The notes under the pieces were generated by a model. The model made no database searches and was not told the DNA's origin. It saw only the letters and a program-made list of their open reading frames with translations. Position numbers and translations under genes: made by a program. Below are positions 11,158-23,700 of a stretch of DNA of 64,000 nucleotides, piece by piece (position 1 is the stretch's first letter; each line of letters opens with the position of its first letter). This stretch comes from Nageia nagi (lineage: Eukaryota; Pinophyta). Location: the NCBI GenBank assembly GCA_050084985.1, contig JBITNC010000001.1:97278001-97342000 (forward strand), read 5' to 3'.

Positions 11158-13298
11158 GATATTGATGCACCTTACTGAGTTTGTAACTTTTGATCTGAGT
11201 GTTTAATTGATCCCCCTTTTTTTAGAACGTGCATAGTCAAATTTTCTACAAATTTGCAACATCTCCTATAGGAGATAAGTTTTGAGGCCTAAAAGAGTTC
11301 ATCTTAAGCTCAAATTTGAAATTTAAGTTTATTTCCTATTTTTAAAATAATTGCATGTATTGAATAATGGATGCATAGTTCCATTTTGGACTTTATATTA
11401 GCTATATTATAGGCTTTCTAATAATAGAAAAATGATATTTAATTGTTAGTGAAGGCTAATTTTAAAATCATGTGCTAGAACTATGTGGTATTACTTGTAT
11501 TTTTAGTCTATTTAAAGGCCCAAAGTTTAATGAAAAGTAGAATGGATTTTCTAGTAACATCATCTGGTATCAGAGTAAGTATAATCTTGCCCTATGTAGG
11601 GGGGCTTACCTAGTGGTAGTCCCCCCACCTCTTATTTGTAATGATTTTGGAGGATGAATATTTTTGTAGAAGCATTTATGAAGCCTTGAAAAAGAGAAAT
11701 GGGTGAGTTTAGATGATGTACATAGATTGGCTATGAAAAGCCTATGGGTTTGGTATTATCCATAAATACTTAAATAATAATGGTACTTATGTGCAAGTAC
11801 TTATAGAAGGCTTTGTATAGCCTTGAAGAAAAAATTAGAAGATGTAGGTGAATGGGTCTTAGAAAGTCTATAGGTTTGGGTATTAGCCATAAACATTTAT
11901 AGATTTGCCTTGCATATTACTCTCGTTTAGGAAAGTATTAGGGTTTAGTGTTAGCCATAAACAATAAGGGTTGAGTATTATCCATAAACACTCTTGTAGA
12001 ATATAACCTTGAAGGAGAGTTTAGATTATGCAGGTGAATGGGTCTTGGAAAGTCTACGGGTTTGGGTGTTAACCATAACTACTTATAGATTTGCCTTGCA
12101 CATTACTATCACTTTGGAAAGTTTTAAAGTTGAGTGTTATCCATAAACATTGAGGGTTGAGTGTTAGTGATGTACCTTTCTAGAACCATAACTTTTGAAC
12201 TATATGTCAGTTTACCTTGAAATTTAATAGGTGGTTCAACATGTGTGTTCTATATCAAGCTAATCTCTTATTTGGTTAACCCTCAAAAAATATATTTTTA
12301 GGGCCTAATTACTCTAGTCTAATACCCCAAAATTAGCTTTTAGTGTATGTTCTCATCTTTTCAAGCTTTTTTTGAATGTTATAAGTCTATTTTATTTTAT
12401 TGGATAATAAGTTACAACTTGATATTTTAAAGTAAGGCTCACTATTGTAATGGGTATCTGTGCACCAAATTTGGATGCAATCTAACACATTTTTAGAATT
12501 TTTATTTTTAGTAGTTTTTAGAAAAGATGCTTTTTATGGTTTCTTTAGAGTTTCTTTGGTATTTGGTTATATATGATGGATTGTATCCTTTTTGGAAAGA
12601 TAGTGTGAATTTAGGAATGAGAAGAAGAATGATTTGTAGGTTTCTTTCATTATATTACATTTATGTTATATGATTAGAGTCCTTTTTATTGGTCTCTTAT
12701 AGCCAAGTTCATGTCAATTAGCCATAAATGTCATGGATTAAGTGTTAGTCATAAACACCCTAGGTTGAGTGTTAGCCATAAACACTATAGATTCATCTTA
12801 CACATTATTCTCTATAATTCTCTTAAGGATTAGTTTTTGTTCCAAGATGTACTCACTTTTTGAAATTAGAGGTACTTAAGGGTTAATTATTTTTCAACAA
12901 GAGGAGAATGATGCACTTTGTCGAGGTCATAACTTTTTATCTAAGTGTCCAAATGAGCCTTTTTTTAGAATGCAATGAATTGAATTTTCTACAATCTTGA
13001 ATATCTCTCATGGGAGATAATTTTTGAGGCCTAAAGAATTCATATTGCATCCTAAATTTTGAATTTAAGTTTATTTTATATTTTTAGAATAATTGTATGT
13101 ATTGAATAATGGATGCATAGTTCCATTTTGGACCTCATCTTAGCTAAATTTTAGGCTTTCTAATAATAGAAAAATGATAGTTGATTGTTAAGAGAGGCTA
13201 CTTTTAAAACCATATTACCTATTACTTATATTTTTATCCTATTTGAAGGTCCAAATATTAATAAAAAGTAGAGTGGATTTTCTAGTTACATCAGATAT
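11158..13298 (+). mobile_element. Small non-coding LTR retroelement with a perfect 5 bp target duplication
   Basis: Element 11163-13293 (2131 bp), flanked by GATAT at 11158-11162 and 13294-13298. LTRs lie at 11163-11562 (400 bp) and 12909-13293 (385 bp); both start TGATGCAC and end ACATCA. A TGGTATCAGAG primer site (tRNA-Met type) is at 11565-11575 and a purine tract (AAGAGGAGAA) abuts the 3' LTR. The 1.3 kb interior has no reading frame, so the element must have depended on another's proteins (TRIM/LARD class, probably copia-mobilised). The LTRs are clearly diverged, so it is old. Confidence 0.92.
11745..12795 (+). repeat. Dispersed short repeat family inside the non-coding LTR element
   Basis: The word GGTTGAGTGTTAGCCATAAA and close variants recur about ten times, for example near 11745, 11880, 11945, 11970, 12055, 12125, 12150, 12735 and 12765. 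Some copies carry a second shared block (ATAGATTTGCCTTGCACATTA). They are in direct orientation and clustered. Their function is unknown. Confidence 0.75.
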
Positions 13299-13680
13299 TA
13301 TTACATTATCCACATCATTCATGAATGATAAGATTTGGGTTCAATATATGCTACACTAAGAAGGGCATCAAGCACACTTTTAAACCATCCTTAAATCCTT
13401 TTAATAATGGATTTTATCTCATTTTCTATGCATATGTCATTAAAAGGTTGACATGATAAAATAAAGGTTCAAAACCATCTTAACCTTCAACCCTCTTATA
13501 ATCTATTATGACAATTATCAAGCACCCTCTATAAGTCACTAAATTGCCTATTATAGGCTCCATTTAGAGAATTCTTAGGTATTTTATGATGATTATAAGC
13601 CATTGTAATAGAATCTAAGAGGGTGGTTTATAAACCATCATCTTATTATTACATTAAAAAAAAAAAACTCCTTATAAAGC
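13299..13680. repeat. Possible foldback element remnant
   Basis: A left arm near 13489-13508 (ACCCTCTTA..TCTATTA) is matched in inverted order near 13607-13626, about 100 bp apart. Next to the right arm is the perfect palindrome TGGTTTATAAACCA. It resembles a decayed MITE, but no clean ends or target duplication were found. Confidence 0.35.
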
Positions 13681-13870
13681 CAGATTACTTTGCAAGCATA
13701 ATTCTAGTATGTACTATTATGGGAGTTCTAGAAGGTATAGAATCCATCAATGAGTAAGTTGAAAATGGTTTTGCATCAAATTTTATGGTTACAAGTGAAT
13801 ATTAGGATAGACATGTATGCAAAATATGGAAGAGTATGCATGCAAATTATTTCATTAGAGTCAAGATTTA
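13680..13870 (+). pseudogene. PPR protein fragment
   Basis: Translation reads like the L/S portion of a PLS-class PPR protein: a stretch like MGVLEGIESINE followed by ENGFASNFMVT, then a frameshift and a 'KYGRV'-like piece. Stops interrupt it. It is the first of several PPR fragments on this strand. Confidence 0.55.
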
Positions 13871-14106
13871 TTAGCTCTTATTTATCACTAAATACATGAA
13901 CTTCAATCCTAAAATATATAAAAAAATTAAATATTTGAATCATACAAAAATATTAAATATAAAATCCAACATGGTCATTTCAACTCCCTAATTCATGCAA
14001 TTATATATGGAAATGGCTATCTGCTATCCAAATTTGACCAAAAATATTGGGCATATATGGAAATCCCTCCATCCAATCTCTCTACTCCATTGTGCTCCAT
14101 TTACAA

Positions 14107-14313
14107 ATATTAGGCATATATCAATTAGAAATTTATAAACATTGGGCATATATCAATTAGAAATTTATAAACATTGGGCATATATCAATTAGAAATTTAT
14201 AAACATTGGGCATATATCAATAGAAATTTAAATGGGCATAATCAATTAGAATTATAAACATTGGGCATATATCAATTAGAAATTTATAAACATTGGGTGT
14301 ATATCAATTAGAA
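14107..14313. repeat. Minisatellite, about 6-7 copies of a 32 bp unit
   Basis: The unit is ATTGGGCATATATCAATTAG plus a 12 bp AT-rich tail, with a measured period of 32 bp (14141 to 14173). One unit is shortened by deletions near 14221-14250; the last varies to GGGTGTATATC. Confidence 0.93.
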
Positions 14314-14478
14314 TAAGTTAAATTAAAAATTTTAAAAAATTGTTATGAAAAGAATGTTATTATAGTAGATAAGAGTTGGAATTTGAGCTAAGTAATACAC
14401 GTTTGAATTCTAAAATATCACTTTTTGAATATGTATTTCAAGACTTAGATTTTTTTCTCTTTTTTTAGTGTATTTTTA

Positions 14479-14655
14479 CATAAAACTTGGGTGTATATAC
14501 ATAAATCTTAAATGTATGTATATAAATTTTTGATGTATATACATAAACCTTGGACATATATATAAAATACATAAAGCTTGAATGTATATACATAAAGTTT
14601 TATCATATATACATCAAACCTAGGTGTATATACACATAAGCCTAGGAGTATATTA
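14479..14655. repeat. Imperfect repeat tract of TGTATATACATAAA units
   Basis: Seven or so copies of a TGTATATACATAAA-like core are separated by variable spacers such as CTTGA or CTTGG. The core is nearly palindromic (TGTATATACA), so the tract could extrude or slip. It follows the 32 bp minisatellite. Confidence 0.8.
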
Positions 14656-14984
14656 AAAAATATTGAATCCCAAAATAAAGTAAAGCAGTGGGAGGTGGCA
14701 TGATTTTGATATATGCCCAATTTTTGTGGTCAAATTGGGATATCAGATAGCCTTCTCCATTATATACATGATAGAATAGGGGAGATTTCAAGGATGGTAA
14801 CAAAATTATAATACAATCACCCAATATTGAAAAATAAGGCTTAATCATGTAAGGTTAACATATTTTTAGTGAATGTATATACTAATAGCTCAATTAATTT
14901 AATTTTAACAACTATTTGGATTATGTGTTAGCAAAACCCCACACTCCAAAGCACCCCTTAAGAGAAGGCATGTGAATTAGTTAA

Positions 14985-15700
14985 CAAGATGTGTGATGAC
15001 AAATACAATTTCATGGACTACAATGATCATAAGATATGCATAGATGGATTTTCTGAAAATCCCTTAGATAATTTTAAAAAAATACAATTATTGAGTATAA
15101 AACTAAACTCTACAACCTTTACCAGCATTCTTTCAATATGTGCCACCATGGGAGTTCTAGAATAAGGTATGTAGATCCATAAAATATCATTTATAAATGG
15201 TTTTTCATTAGATACTATGGTTATGAATGCCATAATAGACATATATTTAAAATATGAAAGAATATACAAGGCATGTGAACTATTTTACAAGATGAATGAT
15301 GCAGACATAATTTAATGGAATGCAATGATTGATGAAAAATTCATGGCTACAATAAGGATGCCCTTAAACTTTTTTACTTCAAGGAGTACATAGGAACCAA
15401 CCATAACAACATAAATTTTTTATATATTACTTGCATAGGTCTAGTGGATGAGGATTATAAATACTTTAATAAGATGATCCACTCTTATTGCATTATTCTT
15501 GGTATGAATCATTACACATGCATTATTTACCTCTTTATTGATCTTGTATTTATCAAGTATATGCTAGACTTCTACAAGTATATTGAACTAGGTCTGTAAA
15601 ATTTTGAAGAATATCAAGTTTGTGCAATAATCTTAGGTGTGGTAGGAGATATTTATCTTGCTTTGGATGAAAAGGTTTTTAATGCTCAAATTAAATGAAG
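14985..15700 (+). pseudogene. PLS-class PPR pseudogene, best-preserved fragment on the plus strand
   Basis: Organellar RNA-binding PPR family. In order: FKKIQLLSIKLNSTTFTSIL, a GVLE/GM-x-IH block, INGFSLDTMVMNAIIDIY, ACELFYKMNDADII and WNAMID; after frame changes come NKDALKLFY and GLVDEDYKYFNKM followed by GMNHYTCIIYL. These match successive L, S and P motifs and the start of the C-terminal E region of PLS-type PPR proteins. Stops and at least two frameshifts make it non-functional. Sister fragments with the same wording occur at 16400-17830, 20198-20300 and 60270-61200. Confidence 0.85.
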
Positions 15701-16400
15701 CATTCAATTCTAAAAGTGTAACAAACTACTTTTGAATGTCAATTTTTTTTTAATGTGGAAATGGAATGATGGAGAATAGGAGCCCATTTGGATAGATGTC
15801 TAAATACCCCTACCCATAAAAATCATTAGAGATGAGGTGAGAGGGTATCTTGAGAGTTCTATCAAATACATAAATATCCATATATGCAAATCAAGTACTC
15901 CTACTAAGGACTATGACTAAAATTCAAATATGAAATGTCAATTACATAACTAATACTCACTCAATATAATAAACCTTAATTTTAACATATTACAAAATAT
16001 ATGGATGATTAAACTCTTAATTTCTTACCAAATTATCTTCTTGTATCTAATTATCATACCTCATGCTTAGGATACCTAATCACCTCACCCATAGTTTAGC
16101 TATCTATTGTACCTGTAATATGCCATAAGATCTTTCTCAAGTTATGATCAATTAACTTATCATATCTCATGCAAGGGTGGTGAAATATATGCATTGGAAG
16201 TCATTGTAAAGATGATTTGGTCTTCTAAGCTAATGAAGAGACTTTTAAAATTATATTTTGTGAAATTTGGTCATGATATTCATCTAAATATAAGTTCATA
16301 CATTATTTTGATCTTACCTAATATGAAATTCCCAATGAGTGAAGTACGATTTCATAATAGTTAATATCAAACCTATGTATGACCTTCAATGAAGATAGTG
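15701..16400. other. Spacer between PPR fragments
   Basis: AT-rich sequence with no clear motif; it may be decayed PPR coding or intron sequence. Confidence 0.4.
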
Positions 16401-17831
16401 ATTAAATTTCCTTATATCTAATTTTGAAAACCTTTCAATCAATTGAGAAGACCAAACCATAATTATAAATATCATGATAATAAAACCTGATGGTGCAATG
16501 TAGACTTATTTTCTTGGTGCTTATAAAATTCATATAGAAGGACCATGTTTTGTATATCAAAATGCAATAGAGAGATACCATCTCATGGACTACAATATTT
16601 ACAAGATATTCCCATATTAGCCTTTTTAAGGAAGCTAAAAATATTTTTAGAGAAATTTTTTAGAGAGACATAATCTCATGAAATATAAGAATAACATGAT
16701 ATGCACCAAATGGGTATGGTTTAGAGGCTCTTAAGTATTTTTAGGATATGTATTAATTGATTAGTTTGGTACCAATTTCAATAATTATTGCAAGTATTCT
16801 TATTTTATATCTAACCTTTACATATTTAAAATAGATCATGAACATTAATAAAAAATAATTATATGTGGGTTTCTTTCACATGAAATTATGATAACAACCT
16901 TGATATACATGTATGTAAAATGTGAAAACATTAATGTGAGAAGGGTTTTATTTAACAATATGAGTTATGAATAAATAATTTCATAGATTGCAATTATTAT
17001 AGGGTATGCAAGGAATGGTTCTAACAAGTAAGGTATCAAACTATTTAAACAAGATGCATTATGAACAAATCGATGAATGATTATTAGTGTATTACACCCA
17101 CAATGGAATAGTATACATATATGGTTAACCTTTTTGGCCATGTTGAGCATCTATATGAAGAAAACTTTTTTATAAATATCATGCTAATAAAATGTAATAT
17201 TGCATTATGGACTTATTTTCTTGGTTCTTGTAGAATTTATATAGAAGGTTCATGTATTATTTCACAAATTGTAATAGAGAGACACCATCCCATGGGTTGT
17301 AATGATTACAAGATTTTCTTATATTATCTTTCTTTTAAGGAAGTTGAAAATATTTTTATAAAAATGTAGTAGAGAGACATAATCTCATATAATGCAACAA
17401 TCATATTATATGAAAAGAACAAGCATGGTTTAGAGGAGCTCTCATATGATTTCTGAAAATGCAATAGAGAGACACCATCTTATAGGCTATTATGATCACA
17501 AGATATTCCTAGATTAGCTTTCTTAATGAAGTTGAAAATTATTTTAGAAAAATGTAGTAGGGAAAAACAATTTCATTGAATGTAAAAAACACATTATATA
17601 TAAAGAACAAGGATGGTTTAGAGGCTCTCATGTGATTTTAGAAAATGCAATTGAATAGTTTCAAACCATATTCAATAATTGATGAAATTATTTTTGTTAT
17701 ATATGCAACTTTTATAGGTTTAAATTAGACATATGACATTCATGTAAAAATAATTAGATGTAGGTTTCTTTCACATGTAACTAGGATAATTACCCTAATA
17801 TATATGTATGTAATTATCAAGTGTGATAACA
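16400..17831 (+). pseudogene. PPR pseudogene array with E-domain pieces
   Basis: Three partly duplicated blocks (about 16500-16740, 17180-17450 and 17455-17640) each read a PPR turn of the form 'RDIISYNATIILYEKNKHGLE'. Another block at 16960-17080 gives SWIAIIIGYARNGSNK. The frame at 17121-17369 resembles the PPR E region (MVNLFGHVEHLYEE, then ALWTYFLGSCRIY). Frames switch and stops are frequent. The fragment is cut at its 3' end by the copia insertion at 17837 and resumes at 20198. Confidence 0.7.
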
Positions 17832-17836
17832 ATAAG

Positions 17837-18336
17837 TGTGAGAGTTGAACTATAATATAAACAACCTTATCCTACCAAGATCTCATGAAAGCTCACAATT
17901 CACATCTAGCTAACTCACAAAGCAATCTCACAACATAACACAAGATGTAAGTGGTTCCTCCAACTAGGATTACATCCACTAACTAGATCTCACTTCTTTC
18001 AAAAATATGAACTCTTACAATTCTCCTATTCTTATCTCCTAAACACTATCCTTTAGCATAACTTTACTTCACAAATTAGTGTGTAGATAATAAAGAGGGA
18101 GCCTTCTATTTATAGGCAAAAATACCTCTTTAGATCACCCTTTTACCCAATGTACAAAAGCATGACATGCACATCCTTTTACCCAAGGGGCATGCTCATG
18201 ACATGGAGTGTAACACAAGTTACATTATCATATTCACTTAGATACTTAAGGTATAAAATTATACCCTTAAGTATTAGTGAATTTACATACAAGATTATTA
18301 CAAAACATTTACAATAATGCATTATACATTCCAACA
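17837..18336 (-). repeat. 3' LTR of the copia element
   Basis: 500 bp. It aligns end to end with 19699-20197. The minus-strand start is TGTTGGAATG; the outer end reads TGTGAG on the plus strand. Confidence 0.94.
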
Positions 18337-18989
18337 CTCCCCCTTAATGCAATATTGGGATAGAGTGAATAAGAGAGAAGGAAGAGAGAAAGAAAGAGAG
18401 TTACCCTCCAAATAGATACAATGAATATGAAAACTTTTTACATTTGTGAAGTAAGAAAGATATAGTTTAAGACTCACTAATTTTTCAAATACAACCATTA
18501 ACAACAATTGATTTCAATGTACGTGAAGTAGTCATCCAACTAGAAGTCATGAAGAGTCTCCAATAACTTGTACACCCAAAGTAAGTAACTTGCAAGTTAT
18601 AAGTAGCTCAAACAATAAGATTAGTTTGATGTAACATATTCATATCAACAAGGATATATGAATCAAACAAATGCCATTATAAACTGATCAATGGTGCACT
18701 ATAAGTCATCACAAAGATGCCAAGCCAAAACTCATAGTTACCTACTATATATAAAACATGTGTTGATTATCATTACAAAATAGAGCATGCACATATGAGT
18801 TCCTCACATACGGATAATTGAATAGTGCTAAAAGACACATAAGAGTTTTTCACACATGGATAAATGAAAAATGCTAGATTGGCCAATCTTTTTGCTTTAA
18901 AAATTTGTACAATAGGTTCCTCACACATAGTAAACTTAGCACAAAGGTGTATAACAAAATCAACACTATATAGTATAAAATCCTCCTAA

Positions 18990-19697
18990 GGGTCAAGTTG
19001 TCATGACAAACATGAATTCAACACAAGAATTCAAACTTCCCTCCCCCTTGAGGACAACTTCACCAACCTAATAGCATCCCTAAGCTTACAGAATTGAGCT
19101 TCAGGAAGGGGCTTGGTGAACAAATCAGTAGAGTTCAAGGTAGATGGATAGTACTCCAGGTGTTTCATGTAATCAAGAACCTTCTCCCTGATAAAATGGG
19201 CCTAGATTTCCACATGTTTTATTCTCTAATGGAACATAGGATTCTTAGCTAAATAAATAGCTAACTAATTGTTTAAAAAACTCAAAGATGAGCTAGCTTG
19301 CTCATACCTAATTTCTTTTAAAAGATGTCTTAGCCAAATTCTACAATAGACATGGCATGATATTCAAATTCTATGATGGAAAGAGAAATAGTAGGCTACT
19401 TCTTGGAAGCCCAAGATATAGCACCTGAACTAATGCTAAAAACATACGTAGAGCTTGATTTTCTATCATCTCTATCTCCCCCATAGTCAATATTTGAGAA
19501 CCCTAAGAGAATATATGAGAGCAACTTAGAATACTTGAGAGTAAGATCTTTTATCCTTGTAACATACCTTAGGATTTGCTTAACAACATTGAGGTGCTCA
19601 ACATATGGTTTTTTCATGAATCATGCCATCAAATTCACTACAAAGGCAATATCTAGCCTAGAAATAGTTAGATACAAAAGGTAATATTTGATACCAA
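18990..19697 (-). pseudogene. Copia RT/RNase H remnant
   Basis: Minus-strand translation gives YLLYLTIS, LDIAFVVNLM, KPYVEHLNVVKQILRYV and GFSNIDYGGDRDDRKSS, then SGAISWASKK: the end of copia reverse transcriptase and its RNase H (the D-Y-x-GD block). A later frame gives KHVEI and DLFTKPLPEAQF, the conserved pol C-terminus. It starts straight after the primer site, so the deletion removed everything between. Stops and frameshifts are present. Confidence 0.88.
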
Positions 19698-19698
19698 A

Positions 19699-20197
19699 TG
19701 GGAGAGTTGAACTATAACATAAACAACCCTATCCTACCAATATCTCATGAAATTTTACAATTCACATCTAGCTAACTCACAAAACAATCTCACAACATAA
19801 CACAAAATCTAAGTGGTTCCTCCAACTTGGAGGACATCCACTAACTAGATCTCACTTCTTTCTCAAATATGAACTCTTACAATTCTCCTATTCTCATCTC
19901 TTAAACATTATCCTCTAGCATAACTTTACTTCACAAATTGGTGCATAGATAACAAAGAGGGAACCTTCTATTTATAGGCCAAAACCCTCTTTAGATCACC
20001 CTTTTACCCATTGTACAAAAGCATGACATGCATATCCTTTTACCCAAGGGGCATACTCAGGACATGGAGTGTAGGACAAGTTACATTATCATATTCACTT
20101 AAATACTTAAGGTATCAAATGGCACCCTTAAGTATTAGTGAATTTACATATAAGATTATTACAAAACCTTTACAATAATGCATTATACATTCCAACA
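19699..20197 (-). repeat. 5' LTR of the copia element
   Basis: 499 bp partner of 17837-18336. The primer site (ATACCA on the plus strand) abuts its inner end at 19698-19687. Confidence 0.94.
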
Positions 20198-20400
20198 ATA
20201 AGGACACCCTTAAACTTTTTGATATAATGAAGTATTTGGAAACCAACCTAGACATCATAAAATTTATGTATCAAAGATTCATCAAGATAGCCTACATAAT
20301 CAAGAAGTTCAATAATAACCTAAAAAAATAGATAAATAATTTGCAAGGTCATCAAGCCCCTACACCATGGGAAACAAAAATGTAGGGAGAAGCTTATTTT
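20198..20400 (+). pseudogene. PPR fragment downstream of the copia insertion
   Basis: KDTLKLFDIMKYLETNLDIIKFM follows the PPR wording seen at 15340 and 60285 (K-DALKLF then EPN/ETN). Removing the element and one target copy restores the continuity of this PPR motif. Confidence 0.65.
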
Positions 20401-20710
20401 GAGGTATACACATTTTGTTAGAATTTTAAGGTTTGCCATACTCCAAGGATTACAAATATAGGTAAAAATATTTGATACCATATCAAAATTTTAATGTTCT
20501 CCAGTTTCCAAGGATGGTAAATGATGGCATGAGCTTTGATACCATGTTCAAATTTTAAGGATCACCAAGTTGCATAGTTAGCAAACTACATGATCAAGCT
20601 TTGATACTATTAAATAATTTATAGGTTCTCCAACCTTCATGTATTGATGAACACACATCGAATATTATTGAACTCTAATACCAACTTTTAGTTCTCTAAC
20701 TAGAGGATTT
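20400..20710. repeat. Array of about five 65 bp units, each with a TGGTATCA-like word
   Basis: TTTGATACCA or a near variant occurs at 20471, 20535 and 20600, with degenerate copies near 20404 and 20669, giving spacings of 64-69 bp. Each is followed by AAATTTTAAGG-like sequence and TCTCCA/TCACCA. On the minus strand the word is TGGTATCAAA, the tRNA-Met primer-site sequence of copia elements. Confidence 0.75.
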
Positions 20711-23700
20711 GAAGAATTGAATGAGCTTTGTTGATGTGAAAATTTTATTTAAGTCTAAAGATGCTTTGATGACTGATAAACTCCTTTTATAATATGTAGT
20801 GTGAAAATACCAAAAACTATACCAACTAGGAAATGTGGTGACAATGTAATATTGATGAATAAGAAATGTGGTGACCAATATAAATGTGAAAACCAAGAAA
20901 TGTGGTGACCTATGTAAATGTGACTACCAAATATCATTAAACAAAACTTCAAAAGTGTATACCTTATAAAGGTATTAAAATATACCTTTCAAATGATGTA
21001 TCTCGTTACTAAAATGGATGAGCAAATATATAGCAAATCAAGTTTGAAGTTCAGGTTGTTAAGATGAATTCTAGTCACTGATTAGAATTATTCCCCAATG
21101 ATAGGGTCACCTTCAGAGTATTATAACTATATGGATTTTAGAGCAAAGTAGATCATGTAATATAGGTTGGAAATATTGAGAAATCATATTTCTAATAATG
21201 AAATACCCATAAAATATAGATTAAAGGAAGTTTATTGATTTGGACATAAGAAAACTTAATCATTATAGATTTTTATAGTTGATAGGCTACATACATGGGT
21301 GGAATGAATATCATGTAACTTCTGCATTTCTCAATGGATATGCCAAGTTTTTTATATGGTTATGAAGGGTATAAAGCTTACTTTCCAAATATTTAAGAAT
21401 AAGCTAAAGAGGATGGATAAATATTTAATGATTCTTAGCGACATGAAATATTTTTATTCAATCTTTAAAAAAAGATAAAAGTAATAATACAAGATTCATT
21501 ATAATGAATTATAATGCCACTAACCTAAATATAATGGCAAGTGGAGGATTGCAAGGAGCAACCATGAGCAAGATTAGTGAGGGGTCTAGGGAAGATAACA
21601 AATACCCAAATATTGAGCTTTCATGGGGGTTTGAGGTTAGTTTGAGTAGTAGAGGAGATACAACTCCCCTCTTTGTGTTGTGTTTTTAGGAGGCTTCTAG
21701 GTTTTTTGTAAAATAAGGAAGCGAGGAGAAAACAAAGTTGGGTAGTAAGAGTTATTTAGACTTCCATGGTAGAAAAATGTTAAATATGGCTACTAGAGAA
21801 GGTTCTTGGTTAGATGTTAGTATTCCTCCTTATGGAGTAGAGACAAACCCCTATATTGCTAGATTGGCTATGAGTTCTACCTAAACTTTATCTGAATAGA
21901 GCTTTAATCTCTAATATTGGAGTAAATTACTAGTTTTTCAAGGATACAAATCTTCTTTTGGCAATAGAACTATGGATATATTATTATTTCAAGGTTATTT
22001 TTTTGTTGATGGAGGTAGATCCATGGATAATCAATTCATAGCTTCTATTAACATTTGTGATGTAAAATATTTGCTTATAAAAGGAGGGTCTTAGAGCCCA
22101 ATTTTTTCCTCTTAATGAGGGAGAAGCTTGGTTTTCAATCTATTTCACTAAAGGATAGGCATGAAAAACTTGTTAAGGATTTGATAAAAGTAATTCCAAG
22201 ATAACTTAATGATATATTAAGTCCAATAGAATTACAAAAAATAGTGAGTCGGTTTAGATCAAGGAGAATAGTTTGCAACATGAAAACCTACATGAGAGTG
22301 CTGAGCTTAAATCCTAAGATATCTTGTTGATTTTCCCCAAGGGATCTAGAATATGCAAGTGTAGTTTTGAATTGGTTAATTCTAATAAATGGGATAAGGT
22401 GGAAAATGTTTTTGAACCTAGAAACTCCAAGATGAAGTATAGAGATAGCATCAAAAGTAATCATGATGAACCTACAAGTGGGATGGGAATGCATCATTTA
22501 TCCTGAGGTATTGGATAGGAAGATTTAATTTCTCTTTGAATTTAAAAATTAAATTTAAATATTTTCTTAACATTTTAAATGGATTTGCATTCTAAAGGTG
22601 GTCTTTTCTTATTTCAAATATTGAAGTTTGAATTCCCCTCTTGACATTTATGGCTATTATATTTAGTAGGTTTGATTTTAACTTAATCAAAATAGTAGAT
22701 TTGATATGATTAATCATATTTTGGTTGAAATGTAAAAGTTTATGGATCCTCAAAATCTAACCCCTCTAACATAATAAAAAAATGAAAGCCTATCATTTTG
22801 TAAATTGTATGGACTAAGTTGACTATGTGTGAAAAATCATGGATGAAGGGTGGCAAATTTTACACAAAGTATGGGGTGTAATATACCATTTAAAAGGTAT
22901 TGATAAGGAATTTTTAAGTCCATAATATCCATAATGAAATGAAGTGGGAATAGTAAGAAATGGACTCCAATAGCTTATTGGTTTTACTAAGGAAAATACA
23001 ACAAAAATATTTTTCTAAGAAGGTAAACACATAGAATGGAAAAGATTAAAACTTAATAATAAAATGCCAAGGATGGAATGGAATATTTTTGGTTAGGACC
23101 AAAAAAATGAAATTTGGTAAATTGAGGGGTTTTTTATTCAAGTTACCAAAACCTATAAAAATGAACATTTGTAATAGTATTGGAAACATCCTGCCATTGT
23201 TTATTTTGTATAGAACATGATGTACATTTAATAACCTACATGGAATCCACAACTTGGATCTAATTCTATTCACAAGTTATTATAAAAGAATTCAGCTACA
23301 ATAATTATAGAATTTCAATTTAAGGTCTTCTATAGGAACCTCATTTTTTCCTTACTGCATAAGAAAACCTCTCCTAAAGCCATTTATTATTTGTTGTTTA
23401 CCATTACCAACTTCTCTGGCAATTTCTTTTTCTCTGATCTCTCCCTCACTTGGTCTTCCAACATGCCTTTTTCCAACACTAGGATTTTTTTAAATAATCC
23501 ATTTGATTCTTTAGTTACCTCTAATTCTTTGAATTTCATCAAAGTTAGACATGTTTTTTGGAGAAGGAATATGTCATCTCTTTCTAGGAGTTACCTATTT
23601 CCATCCATCTTTCAGTGGTTACTTTTCCATGAAATCTTTCTTATGAACATTATTTTCTACATTTTCTTCAATGGTGATTGAATCTAGGGTAGACTCATTA

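Larger units (their letters stand above)
17832..20202 (-). mobile_element. Internally deleted Ty1/copia retrotransposon with a perfect target duplication
   Basis: Element 17837-20197, flanked by ATAAG at 17832-17836 and 20198-20202. Read on the minus strand: 5' LTR 20197-19699, primer site TGGTATCAAATA, then directly the C-terminal end of the reverse transcriptase and RNase H, a 3' untranslated part, polypurine tract AAGGGGGAG (18345-18337), and 3' LTR 18336-17837. LTRs are 499/500 bp, start TGTTGGAATG, and are roughly 92% identical by eye. Gag, protease, integrase and most of RT are gone. The insertion split PPR coding sequence reading NKDTLKLF across the join. Confidence 0.95.
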
